A stretch of DNA of 64,000 nucleotides, from positions 17,399,933 through 17,463,932 of the forward strand of contig OY282608.1 of NCBI GenBank assembly GCA_958298945.1, in the 5' to 3' direction. The notes beneath the pieces were generated by a model. It was not told where the DNA came from. It did no database searches and saw only the letters and a list, made by a program, of their open reading frames with translations. Positions 32,301 through 45,900 of this stretch are shown in pieces. Every line of letters begins with the position of its first letter. The stretch's first letter is position 1. The DNA is from Atherix ibis (lineage: Eukaryota; Arthropoda; Insecta; Diptera; Athericidae). A program made the translations under genes and the position numbers.

Positions 32301-35300
32301 TTGGTATGTTGGGTTGTTGGCTTGTTCGTTTGTTGGTTTTTTGGTTTGTTGGTTTGTTGGTTTGTTGGCATGTTGGTTTGTTGGCTTGTTGACTTGTTGG
32401 CTTATTGGTTTGTTGGCTTGTTTGTTTGTTGGCTTGTTGGCTTGTTGGCTTATTGATTTGTTGGTTTGTTCGTTTGTTGGTTTGTTGGTTTGTTGGTTTT
32501 TTGGTTTGTTGGCTTGTTGGTTTGTTGGTTTGTTGTTTTGTTGGTTTGTTGGTTTGTTGGTTTGTTCGTTTGGTGGTTTTTTGGTTTGTTGGTTTGTTGG
32601 CATGTTGGTTTGTTGGCTTGTTGACTTGTTGGCTTATTGGTTTGTTGGCTTGTTGGTTTGTTGGTTTGTTGGTTTGTTGGTTTGTTGGTTTGTTGGTTTG
32701 TTGGTTTGTTGGTTTGTTGGTTTGTTGGTTTGTTGGTTTGTTGGTTTGTTGGTTTGTTGGTTTGTTGGTTTGTTCGTTTGTTGGTTTGTTGGTTTGTTGG
32801 TTTGTTGGTTTGTTGGTTTGTTGGTTTGTTGGTTAGTTCGTTTGTTGGTTTGTTGGTTTGTTGGTTTGTTGGTTTGTTGGTTTGTTGGTTTGTTGGCTTG
32901 TTGGCTTGTTGGTTTGTTCGTTTGTTGGTTTGTTGGTTTGTTGGTTTTTTGGTTTGTTGGTTTGTTGGTTTGTTGGTTTGTTGGTTTGTTGGCTTGTTTG
33001 TTTGTTGGCTTGTTGGTTTGATGGTTTGTTGGTTTGTTCGTTTGTTGGTTTGTTGGTTTGTTGGTTTGTTGGTTTGTTGGTTTGTTGGTTTGTTGGCTTG
33101 TTGGTTTGTTGGTTTGTTGGTTTGTTGGTTTATTGGCTTGTTGGCTTGTTGGCAAAATGGTTTGTTGGCTTGTTGGTTTGATGGCTTGTTGGCTTGTCGG
33201 TTTGTTAGTTTATTGGTTTGTTCGTTTGTTGGTATGTTCGTTTGTTGGTTTGTTTGTTTGTTGGCTTGTTGGTTTGTTGGTTTGTTGGTTTGGTGGTTTG
33301 TTGGTTTGTTGGTTTGTTGGTGTGTTGGTTTGTTGGTTTGTTGGTTTGTTGGTTTGTTGGTTTGTGGGTTTGTTGGTTTATTGGCTTGTTGGTTTGGTGG
33401 TTTGTTGGTTTCTTGGTTTGTTGGTTTGTTGGTTTGTTCGTTTGTTGGTTTGTTGGTTTGTTGGTTTGTTGGTTTGTTCGTTTGTTGGTTTGTTGGTTTG
33501 TTGGTTTGTTGGCTTGTTGGTTTGTTGGTTTGTTGGTTTGTTGGTTTGTTGGATTGTTGGTTTGTTCATTTGTTGGCTTGTTGGTTTGTTGGCTTGTTCG
33601 CTTGTTGGTTTGTTGGCTTGTTGGCTTGTTGGTTTGTTGGTTTGTTGGTTTGTTGGTTTGTTGGTTTGTTGGTTTGTTGGTTACTTGGCTTGTTGGCTTG
33701 TTGGTTTGTTGGTTTGTTGGTTTGTTGGCTTGTTGGTTTTTTGGTTTTTTGGTTTGTTCGTTTGTTGGTTTGTTGGTTTGCTGGTTTGCTGGTTTGTTGG
33801 TTTTTTGGTTTGCTGGTTTGTTGGTTTTTTTTTTTTTGGTTTGTTCGTTTGTTGGTTTGTTGGTTTGTTGGTTTGTTGGTTTGTTGGTTTGTTTGTTTGT
33901 TGGTTTGTTGGTTTGTTGGTTTGTTGGCTTGTTGGCTTGTTGGTTTGGTGATTTGTTGGTTTGTTTGTTTGTTGGTTTGTTCGTTTGTTGGTTCAGTGGT
34001 TTGTTGGTTTGTTGGTTTGTTGGTTTGTTGGTTTGTTGGTTTGTTGGTTTGTTGGTTTGTTGGTTTGTTGGTTTGTTGGTTTGTTGGTTTGTTGGTTTGT
34101 TGGTTTGTTGGTTTGTTGGTTTGTTGGTTTGTTGGTTTGTTCGTTTGTTGGTTTGTTCGCTTGTTGGTTTGTTGGTTTCTTGGTTTGTTGGTTTGTTGGT
34201 TTGTTGGTTTGTTCGTTTGTTGGTTTGTTTGTTTGTTGGTTTGTTGGTTTGTTGGTTTGTTGGTTTGTTGGTTTGTTGGTTTGTTGGTTTGTTGGTTTGT
34301 TGGTTTGTTGGGTTGTTGGCTTGTTCGTTTGTTGGTTTTTTGGTTTGTTGGTTTGTTGGTTTGTTGGCATGTTGGTTTGTTGGCTTGTTGACTTGTTGGT
34401 TTATTGGTTTGTTGGCTTGTTGGTTTGTTGGCTTGTTGGCTTGTTGGCTTGTTGATTTGTTGGTTTGTTCGTTTGTTGGTTTGTTGGTTTGTTGGTTTTT
34501 TGGTTTGTTGGCTTTTTGGTTTGTTGGTTTGTTGGTTTGTTGGTTTGTTGGTTTGTTGGTTTGTTCGTTTGGTGGTTTTTTGGTTTTTTGGTTTGTTGGC
34601 ATGTTGGTTTGTTGGCTTGTTGACTTGTTGGCTTATTGGTTTGTTGGCTTGTTGGTTTGTTGGTTTGTTGGTTTGTTCGTTTGGTGGTTTTTTGGTTTGT
34701 TGGTTTGTTGGCATGTTGGTTTGTTGGCTTGTTGACTTGTTGGCTTATTGGTTTGTTGGCTTGTTGGTTTGTTGGTTTGTTGGTTTGTTGGTTTGTTGGT
34801 TTGTTGGTTTGTTGGTTTGTTGGTTTGTTGGTTTGTTGGTTTGTTGGTTTGTTGGTTTGTTGGTTTGTTGGTTTGTTGGTTTGTTGGTTTGTTGGTTTGT
34901 TGGTTTGTTCGTTTGTTGGTTTTTTGGTTTGTTGGTTTGTTGGTTTGTTGGTTAGTTCGTTTGTTGGTTTGTTGGTTTGTTGGTTTGTTGGTTTGTTGGT
35001 TTGTTGGGTTGTTGGTTTGTTGGCTTGTTGGCTTGTTGGTTTGTTCGTTTGTTGGTTTGTTGGTTTGTTGGTTTTTTGGTTTGTTGGTTTGTTGGTTTGT
35101 TGGTTTGTTGGCTTGTTTGTTTGTTGGCTTGTTGGCTTGATGGTTTGTTGGTTTGTTCGTTTGTTGGTTTGTTGGTTTGTTGGTTTGTTGGCTTGTTGGT
35201 TTGTTGGTTTGTTCGTTTGTTGGTTTGTTGGTTTGTTGGTTTTTTGGTTTGTTGGCTTGTTGGTTTGTTGGATTGTTGGTTTGTTGGCTTGTTGGCTTGT

Positions 35301-37161
35301 TAGCTAAATGGTTTGTTGGCTTGTTGGTTTGATGGCTTGTTGGCTTGTCGGTTTGTTAGTTTATTGGTTTGTTCGTTTGTTGGTATGTTCGTTTGTTGGT
35401 TTGTTTGTTTGTTGGCTTGTTGGTTTGTTGGTTTGTTGGTTTGGTGGTTTGTTGGTTTGTTGGTTTGTTGGTGTGTTGGTTTGTTGGTTTGTTGGTTTGT
35501 TGGTTTGTTGGTTTGTGGGTTTGTTGGTTTATTGGCTTGTTGGTTTGGTGGTTTGTTGGTTTTTAGGTTTGTTGGTTTGTTGGTTTGTTCGTTTGTTGGT
35601 TTGTTGGTTTGTTGGTTTGTTGGTTTGTTGGTTTGTTGGTTTGTTCGTTTGTTGGTTTGTTGGTTTGTTGGTTTGTTGGCTTGTTGGTTTGTTGGTTTGC
35701 TGGTTTGTTGGTTTGTTGGATTGTTGGTTTGTTCATTTGTTGGCTTGTTGGTTTGTTGGCTTGTTCGCTTGTTGGTTTGTTGGCTTGTTGGCTTGTTGGT
35801 TTGTTGGTTTGTTGGTTTGTTGGTTTGTTGGTTTGTTGGTTAGTTGGCTTGTTGGCTTGTTGGTTTGTTGGTTTGTTGGCTTGTTGGTTTGTTGGATTTT
35901 TGGTTTGTTCGTTTGTTGGTTTGTTGGTTTGCTGGTTTGCTGGTTTGTTGGTTTTTTGGTTTGTTGGTTTGTTGGTTTTTTTTTTTTTGGTTTGTTCGTT
36001 TGTTGGTTTGTTGGTTTGTTGGTTTGTTGGTTTGTTGGTTTGTTTGTTTGTTGGTTTGTTGGTTTGTTGGTTTGTTGGCTTGTTGGCTTGTTGGTTTGGT
36101 GATTTGTTGGTTTGTTTGTTTGTTGGTTTGTTCGTTTGTTGGTTTAGTGGTTTGTTGGTTTGTTGGTTTGTTGGTTTGTTGGTTTGTTGGCTTGTTGGCT
36201 TGGTTTGTTCGTTTGTTGGTTTGTTGGTTTGTTGGTTTTTTGGTTTGTTGGTTTGTTGGTTTGTTGGTTTGTTGGCTTGTTTGTTTGTTGGCTTGTTGGC
36301 TTGATGATTTGTTGGTTTGTTCGTTTGTTGGTTTGTTGGTTTGTTGGTTTGTTGGTTTGTTGGTTTGTTGGTTTGTTGGCTTGTTGGTTTGTTGGTTTGT
36401 TCGTTTGTTGGTTTGTTGGTTTGTTGGTTTTTTGGTTTGTTGGCTAGTTGGTTTGTTGGATTGTTGGTTTGTTGGCTTGTTGGCTAAATGGTTTGTTGGC
36501 TTGTTGGTTTGATGGCTTGTTGGCTTGTCGGTTTGTTAGTTTATTGGTTTGTTCGTTTGTTGGTATGTTCGTTTGTTGGTTTGTTTGTTTGTTGGCTTGT
36601 TGGTTTGTTGGTTTGTTGGTTTGGTGGTTTGTTGGTTTGTTGGTTTGTTGGTGTGTTGGTTTGTTGGTTTGTTGGTTTGTTGGTTTGTTGGTTTGTGGGT
36701 TTGTTGGTTTATTGGCTTGTTGGTTTGGTGGTTTGTTGGTTTCTTGGTTTGTTGGTTTGTTGGTTTGTTCGTTTGTTGGTTTGTTGGTTTGTTGGTTTGT
36801 TGGTTTGTTGGTTTGTTCGTTTGTTGGTTTGTTTGTTTGTTGGTTTGTTAACTTGTTGGTTTGTTGGTTTGCTGGTTTGTTGGTTTGTTGGATTGTTGGT
36901 TTGTTCATTTGTTGGCTTGTTGGTTTGTTGGCTTGTTCGCTTGTTGGTTTGTTGGCTTGTTGGCTTGTTGGTTTGTTGGTTTGTTGGTTTGTTGGTTTGT
37001 TGGTTTGTTGGTTAGTTGGCTTGTTGGCTTGTTGGTTTGTTGGTTTGTTGGCTTGTTGGTTTGTTGGATTTTTGGTTTGTTCGTTTGTTGGTTTGTTGGT
37101 TTGCTGGTTTGCTGGTTTGTTGGTTTTTTGGTTTGTTGGTTTGTTGGTTTTTTTTTTTTTT
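25118..37161 (+). repeat. Six recurrent poly-T tracts marking one higher-order repeat family
   Basis: Uninterrupted T runs of 12-14 bases occur at 25118-25131 (14), 28237-28248 (12), 31851-31862 (12), 33825-33837 (13), 35976-35988 (13) and 37148-37161 (14). Each follows a TTTTTTGG/TTTGTTGG stretch and is followed by GGTTTGTTCGTTTGTTGG, so all six descend from one ancestral variant. Spacing between them is about 3.1, 3.6, 2.0, 2.15 and 1.17 kb, which tracks the changing length of the higher-order unit. Confidence 0.85.
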
Positions 37162-39984
37162 GGTTTGTTCGTTTGTTGGTTTGTTGGTTTGTTGGTTTGT
37201 TGGTTTGTTGGTTTGTTTGTTTGTTGGTTTGTTGGTTTGTTGGTTTGTTGGCTTGTTGGCTTGTTGGTTTGGTGATTTGTTGGTTTGTTTGTTTGTTGGT
37301 TTGTTCGTTTGTTGGTTTAGTGGTTTGTTGGTTTGTTGGTTTGTTGGTTTGTTGGTTTGTTGGTTTGTTGGTTTGTTGGTTTGTTGGTTTGTTGGTTTGT
37401 TGGTTTGTTGGTTTGTTGGTTTGTTGGTTTGTTGGTTTGTTGGTTTGTTGGTTTGTTGGTTTGTTGGTTTGTTCGTTTGTTGGTTTGTTCGTTTGTTGGT
37501 TTGTTGGTTTCTTGGTTTGTTGGTTTGTTGGTTTGTTGGTTTGTTCGTTTGTTGGTTTGTTTGTTTGTTGGTTTGTTGGCTTGTTGGTTTGTTGGTTTGT
37601 TGGTTTGTTGGTTTGTTGGTTTGTTGGTTTGTTGGTTTGTTGGGTTGTTGGCTTGTTCGTTTGTTGGTTTTTTGGTTTGTTGGTTTGTTGGTTTGTTGGC
37701 ATGTTGGTTTGTTGGCTTGTTGACTTGTTGGCTTATTGGTTTGTTGGCTTGTTGGTTTGTTGGCTTGTTGGCTTGTTGACTTGTTGATATGTTGGTTTGT
37801 TCGTTTGTTGGTTTGTTGGTTTGTTGGTTTTTTGGTTTGTTGGCTTGTTGGTTTGTTGGTTTGTTGGTTTGTTGGTTTGTTGGTTTGTTGGTTCGTTGGT
37901 TTGTTCGTTTGGTGGTTTTTTGGTTTTTTGGTTTGTTGGCATGTTGGTTTGTTGGCTTGTTGACTTGTTGGCTTATTGGTTTGTTGGCTTGTTGGTTTGT
38001 TGGTTTGTTGGTTTGTTGGTTTGTTGGTTTGTTGATTTGTTGGTTTGTTGGTTTGTTGGTTTGTTGGTTTGTTGGTTTGTTGGTTTGTTGGTTTGTTGGT
38101 TTGTTGGTTTGTTCGTTTGTTCGTTTGTTCGTTTGTTGGTTTGTTGGTTTGTTCGTTTGTTGGTTTGTTGGTTTGTTGGTTTGTTTTTTGTTGGTTTGTT
38201 GGTTTGTTGGTTTGTTGGTTTGTTGGCTTGTTGGTTTGTTTTTTGTTGGTTTGTTGGTTTGTTGGTTTGTTGGTTTGTTGGTTTGTTGGTTTGTTGGTTT
38301 GTTGGTTTGTTGGTTTGTTGGTTTGTTGGCTTGTTGGCTTGTTGGTTTGTTGGCATGTTGGTTTGTTGGCTTGTTGACTTGTTGGCTTATTGGTTTGTTG
38401 GCTTGTTGGTTTGTTGGTTTGTTGGTTTGTTGGTTTGTTGGTTTGTTGGTTTGTTGGTTTGTTGGTTTGTTTGTTTGTTGGTTTGTTGGTTTGTTGGTTT
38501 GTTGGCTTGTTGGCTTGTTGGTTTGGTGATGTGTTGGTTTGTTTGTTTGTTGGTTTGTTGGTTTGTTGGCTTGTTGGGTTGTTGGCTTGTTGGCTTGATG
38601 GGCTGTTGGTTTGTTTGTTTGTTGGTTTGTCGGCTAGTTGGTTCGTTGGTTTGTTAGTTTGTTGGTTTGTTGGTTTGTTGGCTTGTTGGGTTGTTGGCTT
38701 GTTGGCTTGATGGGCTGTTGGTTTGTTTGTTTGTTGGTTTGTTGGTTTGTTGGTTTGTTGGTAGGTTGGTTTGTTGGCTTGTTGGCTTGTTGGTTTGTTG
38801 GTTTGTTGTTTTGTTGGTTTGTTGGCTTGTTGGCTTGTTGGTTTGTTGGTTTGTTCGTTTGTTGGTTTATTGGTTTGTTGGTTTTTTGGTTTGTTGGCTT
38901 GCTGGTTTGTTGGTTTGTTGGTTTGATGGTTTGTTCATTTGTTAGTTTTTTGGTTTGCTGGTTTGTTGGTTTTTTGGCATGTTGGTTTGTTGGCTTGTTG
39001 GCTTGTTGGCTTATTGGTTTGTTGGCTTGTTGGTTTGATGGCTTGTTGGCTTGTTGGTTTGTTGGTTTATTGGTTTGTTCGTTTGTTGGTATGTTCGTTT
39101 GTTGGTTTGTTTGTTTGTTGGCTTGTTGGTTTGTTGGTTTGTTGGTTTGTTGGTTTGTTGGTTTGTTGGTTTGTTGGTTTGTTGGTTTGTTGGTTTGTTG
39201 GTTTGTTGGTTTGTTGGTTTGTTGGTTTGTTGGCTTGTTGGCTTGTTGGTTTGTTGGCATGTTGGTTTGTTGGCTTGTTGACTTGTTGGCTTATTGGTTT
39301 GTTGGCTTGTTGGTTTGTTGGTTTGTTGGTTTGTTGGTTTGTTGGTTTGTTGGTTTGTTGGTTTGTTGGTTTGTTTGTTTGTTGGTTTGTTGGTTTGTTG
39401 GTTTGTTGGCTTGTTGGCTTGTTGGTTTGGTGATTTGTTGGTTTGTTTGTTTGTTGGTTTGTTCGTTTGTTGGTTTAGTGGTTTGTTGGTTTGTTGGTTT
39501 GTTGGTTTGTTGGTTTGTTGGTTTGTTGGTTTGTTGGTTTGTTGGTTTGTTGGTTTGTTGGTTTGTTGGTTTGTTGGTTTGTTGGTTTGTTGGTTTGTTG
39601 GTTTGTTGGTTTGTTGGTTTGTTGGTTTGTTGGTTTGTTCGTTTGTTGGTTTGTTCGTTTGTTGGTTTGTTGGTTTCTTGGTTTGTTGGTTTGTTGGTTT
39701 GTTGGTTTGTTCGTTTGTTGGTTTGTTTGTTTGTTGGTTTGTTGGCTTGTTGGTTTGTTGGTTTGTTGGTTTGTTGGTTTGTTGGTTTGTTGGTTTGTTG
39801 GTTTGTTGGTTTGTTGGGTTGTTGGCTTGTTCGTTTGTTGGTTTTTTGGTTTGTTGGTTTGTTGGTTTGTTGGCATGTTGGTTTGTTGGCTTGTTGACTT
39901 GTTGGCTTATTGGTTTGTTGGCTTGTTGGTTTGTTGGCTTGTTGGCTTGTTGACTTGCTGATTTGTTGGTTTGTTCGTTTGTTG

Positions 39985-41292
39985 GTTTGTTGGTTTGTTG
40001 GTTTTTTGGTTTGTTGGCTTGTTGGTTTGTTGGTTTGTTGGTTTGTTGATTTGTTGGTTTGTTGGTTCGTTGGTTTGTTCGTTTGGTGGTTTTTTGGTTT
40101 TTTGGTTTGTTGGCATGTTGGTTTGTTGGCTTGTTGACTTGTTGGCTTATTAGTTTGTTGGCTTGTTGGTTTGTTGGTTTGTTGGTTTGTTGGTTTGTTG
40201 GTTTGTTGGTTTGTTGGTTTGTTGGTTTGTTGGTTTGTTGGTTTGTTGGTTTGTTGGTTTGTTGGTTTGTTGGTTTGTTGGTTTGTTGGTTTGTTCGTTT
40301 GTTCGTTTGTTCGTTTGTTGGTTTGTTGGTTTGTTGGTTTGTTCGTTTGTTGGTTTGTTGGTTTGTTGGTTTGTTTTTTGTTTGTTTGTTGGTTTGTTGG
40401 TTTGTTGGTTTGTTGGCTTGTTGGTTTGTTTTTTGTTGGTTTGTTGGCTTGTTCGTTTGTTGGATTGTAGGTTTGTCGGCTAGTTGGTTTGTTGGTTTGT
40501 TGGTTTGTTGGTTTGTTGGTTTGTTGGCTTGTTGGGTTGTTGGCTTGTTGGCTTGATGGGCTGTTGGTTTGTTTGTTTGTTGGTTTGTTGGTTTGTTGGT
40601 TTGTTGGTAGGTTGGTTTGTTGGCTTGTTGGTTTGTTGGTTTGTTGGTTTGTTGGTTTTTTGGTTTGTTGGCTTGTTGGTTTGTTGGTTTGTTGGTTTGT
40701 TGATTTGTTGGTTTGTTGGTTCGTTGGTTTGTTCGTTTGGTGGTTTTTTGGTTTTTTGGTTTGTTGGCATGTTGGTTTGTTGGCTTGTTGACTTGTTGGC
40801 TTATTAGTTTGTTGGCTTGTTGGTTTGTTGGTTTGTTGGTTTGTTGGTTTGTTGGTTTGTTGGTTTGTTGGTTTGTTGGTTTGTTGGTTTGTTGGTTTGT
40901 TGGTTTGTTGGTTTGTTGGTTTGTTGGTTTGTTGGTTTGTTGGTTTGTTCGTTTGTTCGTTTGTTCGTTTGTTGGTTTGTTGGTTTGTTGGTTTGTTCGT
41001 TTGTTGGTTTGTTGGTTTGTTGGTTTGTTTTTTGTTGGTTTGTTGGTTTGTTGGTTTGTTGGTTTGTTGGCTTGTTGGTTTGTTTTTTGTTGGTTTGTTG
41101 GCTTGTTCGTTTGTTGGCTTGTAGGTTTGTCGGCTAGTTGGTTTGTTGGTTTGTTGGTTTGTTGGTTTGTTGGTTTGTTGGCTTGTTGGGTTGTTGGCTT
41201 GTTGGCTTGATGGGCTGTTGGTTTGTTTGTTTGTTGGTTTGTTGGTTTGTTGGTTTGTTGGTAGGTTGGTTTGTTGGCTTGTTGGCTTGTTG
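39985..41292. repeat. 654-bp tandem duplication, right arm
   Basis: Copy 1 spans about 39985-40638 and copy 2 about 40639-41292. They share all variants in order, including TTTGGTGG, CATG, three TTCG units, two TTTGTTTTTTG interruptions and the TCGGCTAG and GATGGGCTG landmarks. Two point differences were seen, near 40382/41036 (T versus G) and 40454/41108 (A versus C). 654 is not a multiple of 8, because the block contains out-of-register units. Confidence 0.85.
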
Positions 41293-42999
41293 GTTTGTTG
41301 GTTTGTTGTTTTGTTGGTTTGTTGGCTTGTTGGCTTGTTGGTTTGTTGGTTTGTTCGTTTGTTGGTTTATTGGTTTGTTGGTTTTTTGGTTTGTTGGCTT
41401 GCTGGTTTGTTAGTTTGTTGGTTTGTTGGTTTGTTCATTTGTTGGTTTTTTGGTTTGCTGGTTTGTTGGTTTTTTGGCATGTTGGTTTGTTGGCTTGTTG
41501 GCTTGTTGGCTTATTGGTTTGTTGGCTTGTTGGTTTGATGGCTTGTTGGCTTGTTGGTTTGTTGGTTTATTGGTTTGTTCGTTTGTTGGTATGTTCGTTT
41601 GTTGGTTTGTTTGTTTGTTGGCTTGTTGGTTTGTTGGTTTGTTGGTTTGTTGGTTTGTTGGTTTGTTGGTTTGTTGGTTTGTTGGTTTGTTGGTTTATTG
41701 GTTTGTTGGTTTATTGGCTTGTTGGTTTGGTAATTTGTTGGTTTCTTGGTTTGTTGGTTTGTTGGTTTGTTCGTTTGTTGGTTTGTTGGTTTGTTGGTTT
41801 GTTGGTTTGTTCGTTTGTTGGTTTGTTGGTTTGTTGGTTTGTTGGTTTGTTGGTTTGTTGGTTTGTTGGTTTGTTGGTTTGTTGGATTGTTGGTTTGTTC
41901 ATTTGTTGGCTTGTTGGTTTGTTGGCTTGTTGGTTTGTTGGTTTGTTGGTTTGTTGGTTTGTTGGTTTGTTGGTTTTTGGTTTGTTGGTTAGTTGGCTTG
42001 TTGCCTTGTTGGTTTGTTGGTTTGTTGGTTTGTTGGTTTGTTGGTTTGTTGGTTTGTTGGTTTGTTGGCTTGTTGGTTTGTTGGTTTTTGGTTTGTTGGT
42101 TAGTTGCCTTGTTGGCTTGTTGGTTTGTTGGTTTGTTGGTTTGTTGGTTTGTTGATTTGTTGGTTTGTTGGTTTGTTGGTTTGTTGGTTTGTTGGTTTGT
42201 TCGTTTATTGGCTTGTTGGTTTGGTAGTTTGTTGGTTTCTTGGTTTGTTGGTTTGTTGGTTTGTTGGTTTGTTGGTTTGTTGGTTTGTTGGTTTGTTGGT
42301 TTGTTCGTTTGTTGGTTTGTTGGTTTGTTGGTTTGTTGGTTTGTTGGCTTGTTGGTTTGTTGGTTTGTTGGTTTGTTGGTTTGTTGGATTGTTGGTTTGT
42401 TCATTTGTTGGCTTGTTGGTTTGTTGGCTTGTTGGTTTGTTGGTTTGTTGGTTTGTTGGTTTGTTGGTTTTTGGTTTGTTGGTTAGTTGGCTTGTTGGCT
42501 TGTTGGTTTGTTGGCTTGTTGGTTTGTTGGTTTGTTGGTTTGTTGGTTTGTTGGTTTTTGGTTTGTTGGTTAGTTGGCTTGTTGGCTTGTTGGTTTGTTG
42601 GTTTGTTGGTTTGTTGGTTTGTTGGTTTGTTGGTTTGTTGGTTTGTTGGTTTGTTGGTTTGTTGGTTTATTGGCTTGTTGGTTTGGTAGTTTGTTGGTTT
42701 CTTGGTTTGTTGGTTTGTTGGTTTGTTGGTTTGTTGGTTTGTTGGTTTGTTGGTTTGTTGGTTTGTTCGTTTGTTGGTTTGTTGGTTTGTTGGTTTGTTG
42801 GCTTGTTGGTTTGTTGGTTTGTTGGTTTGTTGGTTTGTTGGATTGTTGGTTTGTTCATTTGTTGGCTTGTTGGTTTGTTGGCTTGTTCGCTTGTTGGTTT
42901 GATGGTTTGTTGGTTTGTTGGTTTGTTGGTTTGTTGGTTAGTTGGCTTGTTGGCTTGTTGGTTTGTTGGTTTGTTGGCTTGTTGGTTTGTTGGTTTTTT

Positions 43000-45900
43000 G
43001 GTTTGTTGGTTTGTTGGTTTGTTCGTTTGTTTGTTTGTTGGTTTGTTGGCTTGTTGGTTTGTTGGTTTGTTGGTTTGTTGGTTTGTTGGTTTGTTGGTTT
43101 GTTGGTTTGTAGGTTTGTTGGTTTGTTGGTTTGTTGGTTTGTTGGGTTGTTGGTTAGTTCGTTTGTTGGTTTTTTGGTTTGTTGGTTTGTTGGCTTGTTG
43201 GCATGTTGGTTTATTGGCTTGTTGACTTGTTGGCTTATTGGTTTGTTGGCTTGTTGGTTTGTTGGCTTGTTGGCTTGTTGGCTTGTTGGTTTGTTGGTTT
43301 GTTCGTTTGTTGGTATGTTAGTTTGTTGGTTTTTTGGTTTGTTGGCTTGTTGGTTTGTTGGTCAGTTCGTTTGTTGGTTTGTTGGCTTGTTGGTTTGGTG
43401 GTTTGTTGGTTTCTTGGTTTGTTGGTTTGTTGGTTTATTGGTTTGTAAGTTTGTTGGTTTGTTTGTTTGTTTGTTCGTTTGTTGGTTTGTTGGTTTGTTG
43501 GCTTGTTGGTTTGTTGGCTTATTGGTTTGTTGGTTTGTTCGTTTGTTGGCTTGTTGGTTTGTTGGCTTGTTGGTTTGTTGGTTTGTTGGTTTGTTGGTTT
43601 GTTGGTTTGCTGGGTTGTTGGTTTGTTCGTTTGTTGGTTTGTTGGTTTGTTGGTTTGTTGGTTTGTTGGTTTGTTGGTTTGTTGGTTTGTTGGTTTGTTG
43701 GTTTGTTGGTTTGTTGGCGTGTTGGCTTGTTGGTTTTTTGGTTTGTTCGTTTGTTGGTTTGTTGGTTTGTTGGTTTGTTGGTTTTGTTGGTTTGTTGGTT
43801 TGTTGGTTTGTTGGTTTGTTGGTTTGTTTGCTTGTTCGTTTGTTGGTTTGTTGGTTTGTTGGCTTGTTGGTTTGTTGGTTTGTTGGTTTGTTGGCTTATT
43901 GGTTTGTTGGTTTGTTGGTTTGTTCGTTTGTTTGTTGGTTTATTTGTTTGTTGGTTTGTTGGCTTGTTGGTTTGTTGGTTTGTTGGTTTGTTGGTTCGTT
44001 GGTTTGTTCGTTTGGTGGTTTTTTGGTTTTTTGGTTTGTTGGCATGTTGGTTTGTTGGCTTGTTGACTTGTTGGCTTATTGGTTTGTTGGCTTGTTGGTT
44101 TGTTGGTTTGTTGGTTTGTTGGTTTGTTGGTTTGTTGGTTTGTTGGTTTGTTGGTTTGTTGGTTTGTTGGTTTGTTGGTTTGTTGGTTTGTTGGTTTGTT
44201 GGTTTGTTGGTTTGTTGGTTTGTTCGTTTGTTCGTTTGTTCGTTTGTTCGTTTGTTGGTTTGTTGGTTTGTTGGTTTGTTCGTTTGTTGGTTTGTTGGTT
44301 TGTTGGTTTGTTTTTTGTTGGTTTGTTGGTTTGTTGGTTTGTTGGTTTGTTGGCTTGTTGGTTTGTTTTTTGTTGGTTTGTTGGCTTGTTCGTTTGTTGG
44401 CTTGTAGGTTTGTCGGCTAGTTGGTTTGTTGGTTTGTTGGTTTGTTGGTTTGTTGGTTTGTTGGCTTGTTGGGTTGTTGGCTTGTTGGCTTGATGGGCTG
44501 TTGGTTTGTTTGTTTGTTGGTTTGTTGGTTTGTTGGTTTGTTGGTAGGTTGGTTTGTTGGCTTGTTGGCTTGTTGGTTTGTTGGTTTGTTGTTTTGTTGG
44601 TTTGTTGGCTTGTTGGCTTGTTGGTTTGTTGGTTTGTTCGTTTGTTGGTTTATTGGTTTGTTGGTTTTTTGGTTTGTTGGCTTGCTGGTTTGTTGGTTTG
44701 TTGGTTTGTTGGTTTGTTCATTTGTTGGTTTTTTGGTTTGCTGGTTTGTTGGTTTTTTGGCATGTTGGTTTGTTGGCTTGTTGGCTTGTTGGCTTATTGG
44801 TTTGTTGGCTTGTTGGTTTGATGGCTTGTTGGCTTGTTGGTTTGTTGGTTTATTGGTTTGTTCGTTTGTTGGTATGTTCGTTTGTTGGCTTGTTTGTTTG
44901 TTGGCTTGTTGGTTTGTTGGTTTGTTGGTTTGTTGGTTTGTTGGTTTGTTGGTTTGTTGGTTTGTTGGTTTGTTGGTTTGTTGGTTTATTGGTTTGTTGG
45001 TTTATTGGCTTGTTGGTTTGGTAATTTGTTGGTTTCTTGGTTTGTTGGTTTGTTGGTTTGTTCGTTTGTTGGTTTGTTGGTTTGTTGGTTTGTTGGTTTG
45101 TTGGTTTGTTCGTTTGTTGGTTTGTTGGTTTGTTGGTTTGTTCGTTTGTTGGTTTGTTGGTTTGTTGGTTTGTTGGTTTGTTGGATTGTTGGTTTGTTCA
45201 TTTGTTGGCTTGTTGGTTTGTTGGCTTGTTGGTTTGTTGGTTTGTTGGTTTGTTGGTTTGTTGGTTTTTGGTTTTTTGGTTTGTTGGTTTGTTGGTTTGT
45301 TCGTTTGTTTGTTTGTTGGTTTGTTGGCTTGTTGGTTTGTTGGTTTGTTGGTTTGTTGGTTTGTTGGTTTGTTGGTTTGTTGGTTTGTAGGTTTGTTGGT
45401 TTGTTGGTTTGTTGGTTTGTTGGTTTGTTGGGTTGTTGGTTAGTTCGTTTGTTGGTTTTTTGGTTTGTTGGTTTGTTGGCTTGTTGGCATGTTGGTTTAT
45501 TGGCTTGTTGACTTGTTGGCTTATTGGTTTGTTGGTTTGTTGGTTTGTTGGCTTGTTGGCTTGTTGGCTTGTTGGTTTGTTGGTTTGTTCGTTTGTTGGT
45601 ATGTTAGTTTGTTGGTTTTTTGGTTTGTTGGCTTGTTGGTTTGTTGGTCAGTTCGTTTGTTGGTTTGTTGGCTTGTTGGTTTGGTGGTTTGTTGGTTTCT
45701 TGGTTTGTTGGTTTGTTGGTTTATTGGTTTGTAAGTTTGTTGGTTTGTTTGTTTGTTTGTTCGTTTGTTGGTTTGTTGGTTTGTTGGCTTGTTGGTTTGT
45801 TGGCTTATTGGTTTGTTGGTTTGTTCGTTTGTTGGCTTGTTGGTTTGTTGGCTTGTTGGTTTGTTGGTTTGTTGGTTTGTTGGTTTGCTGGGTTGTTGGT

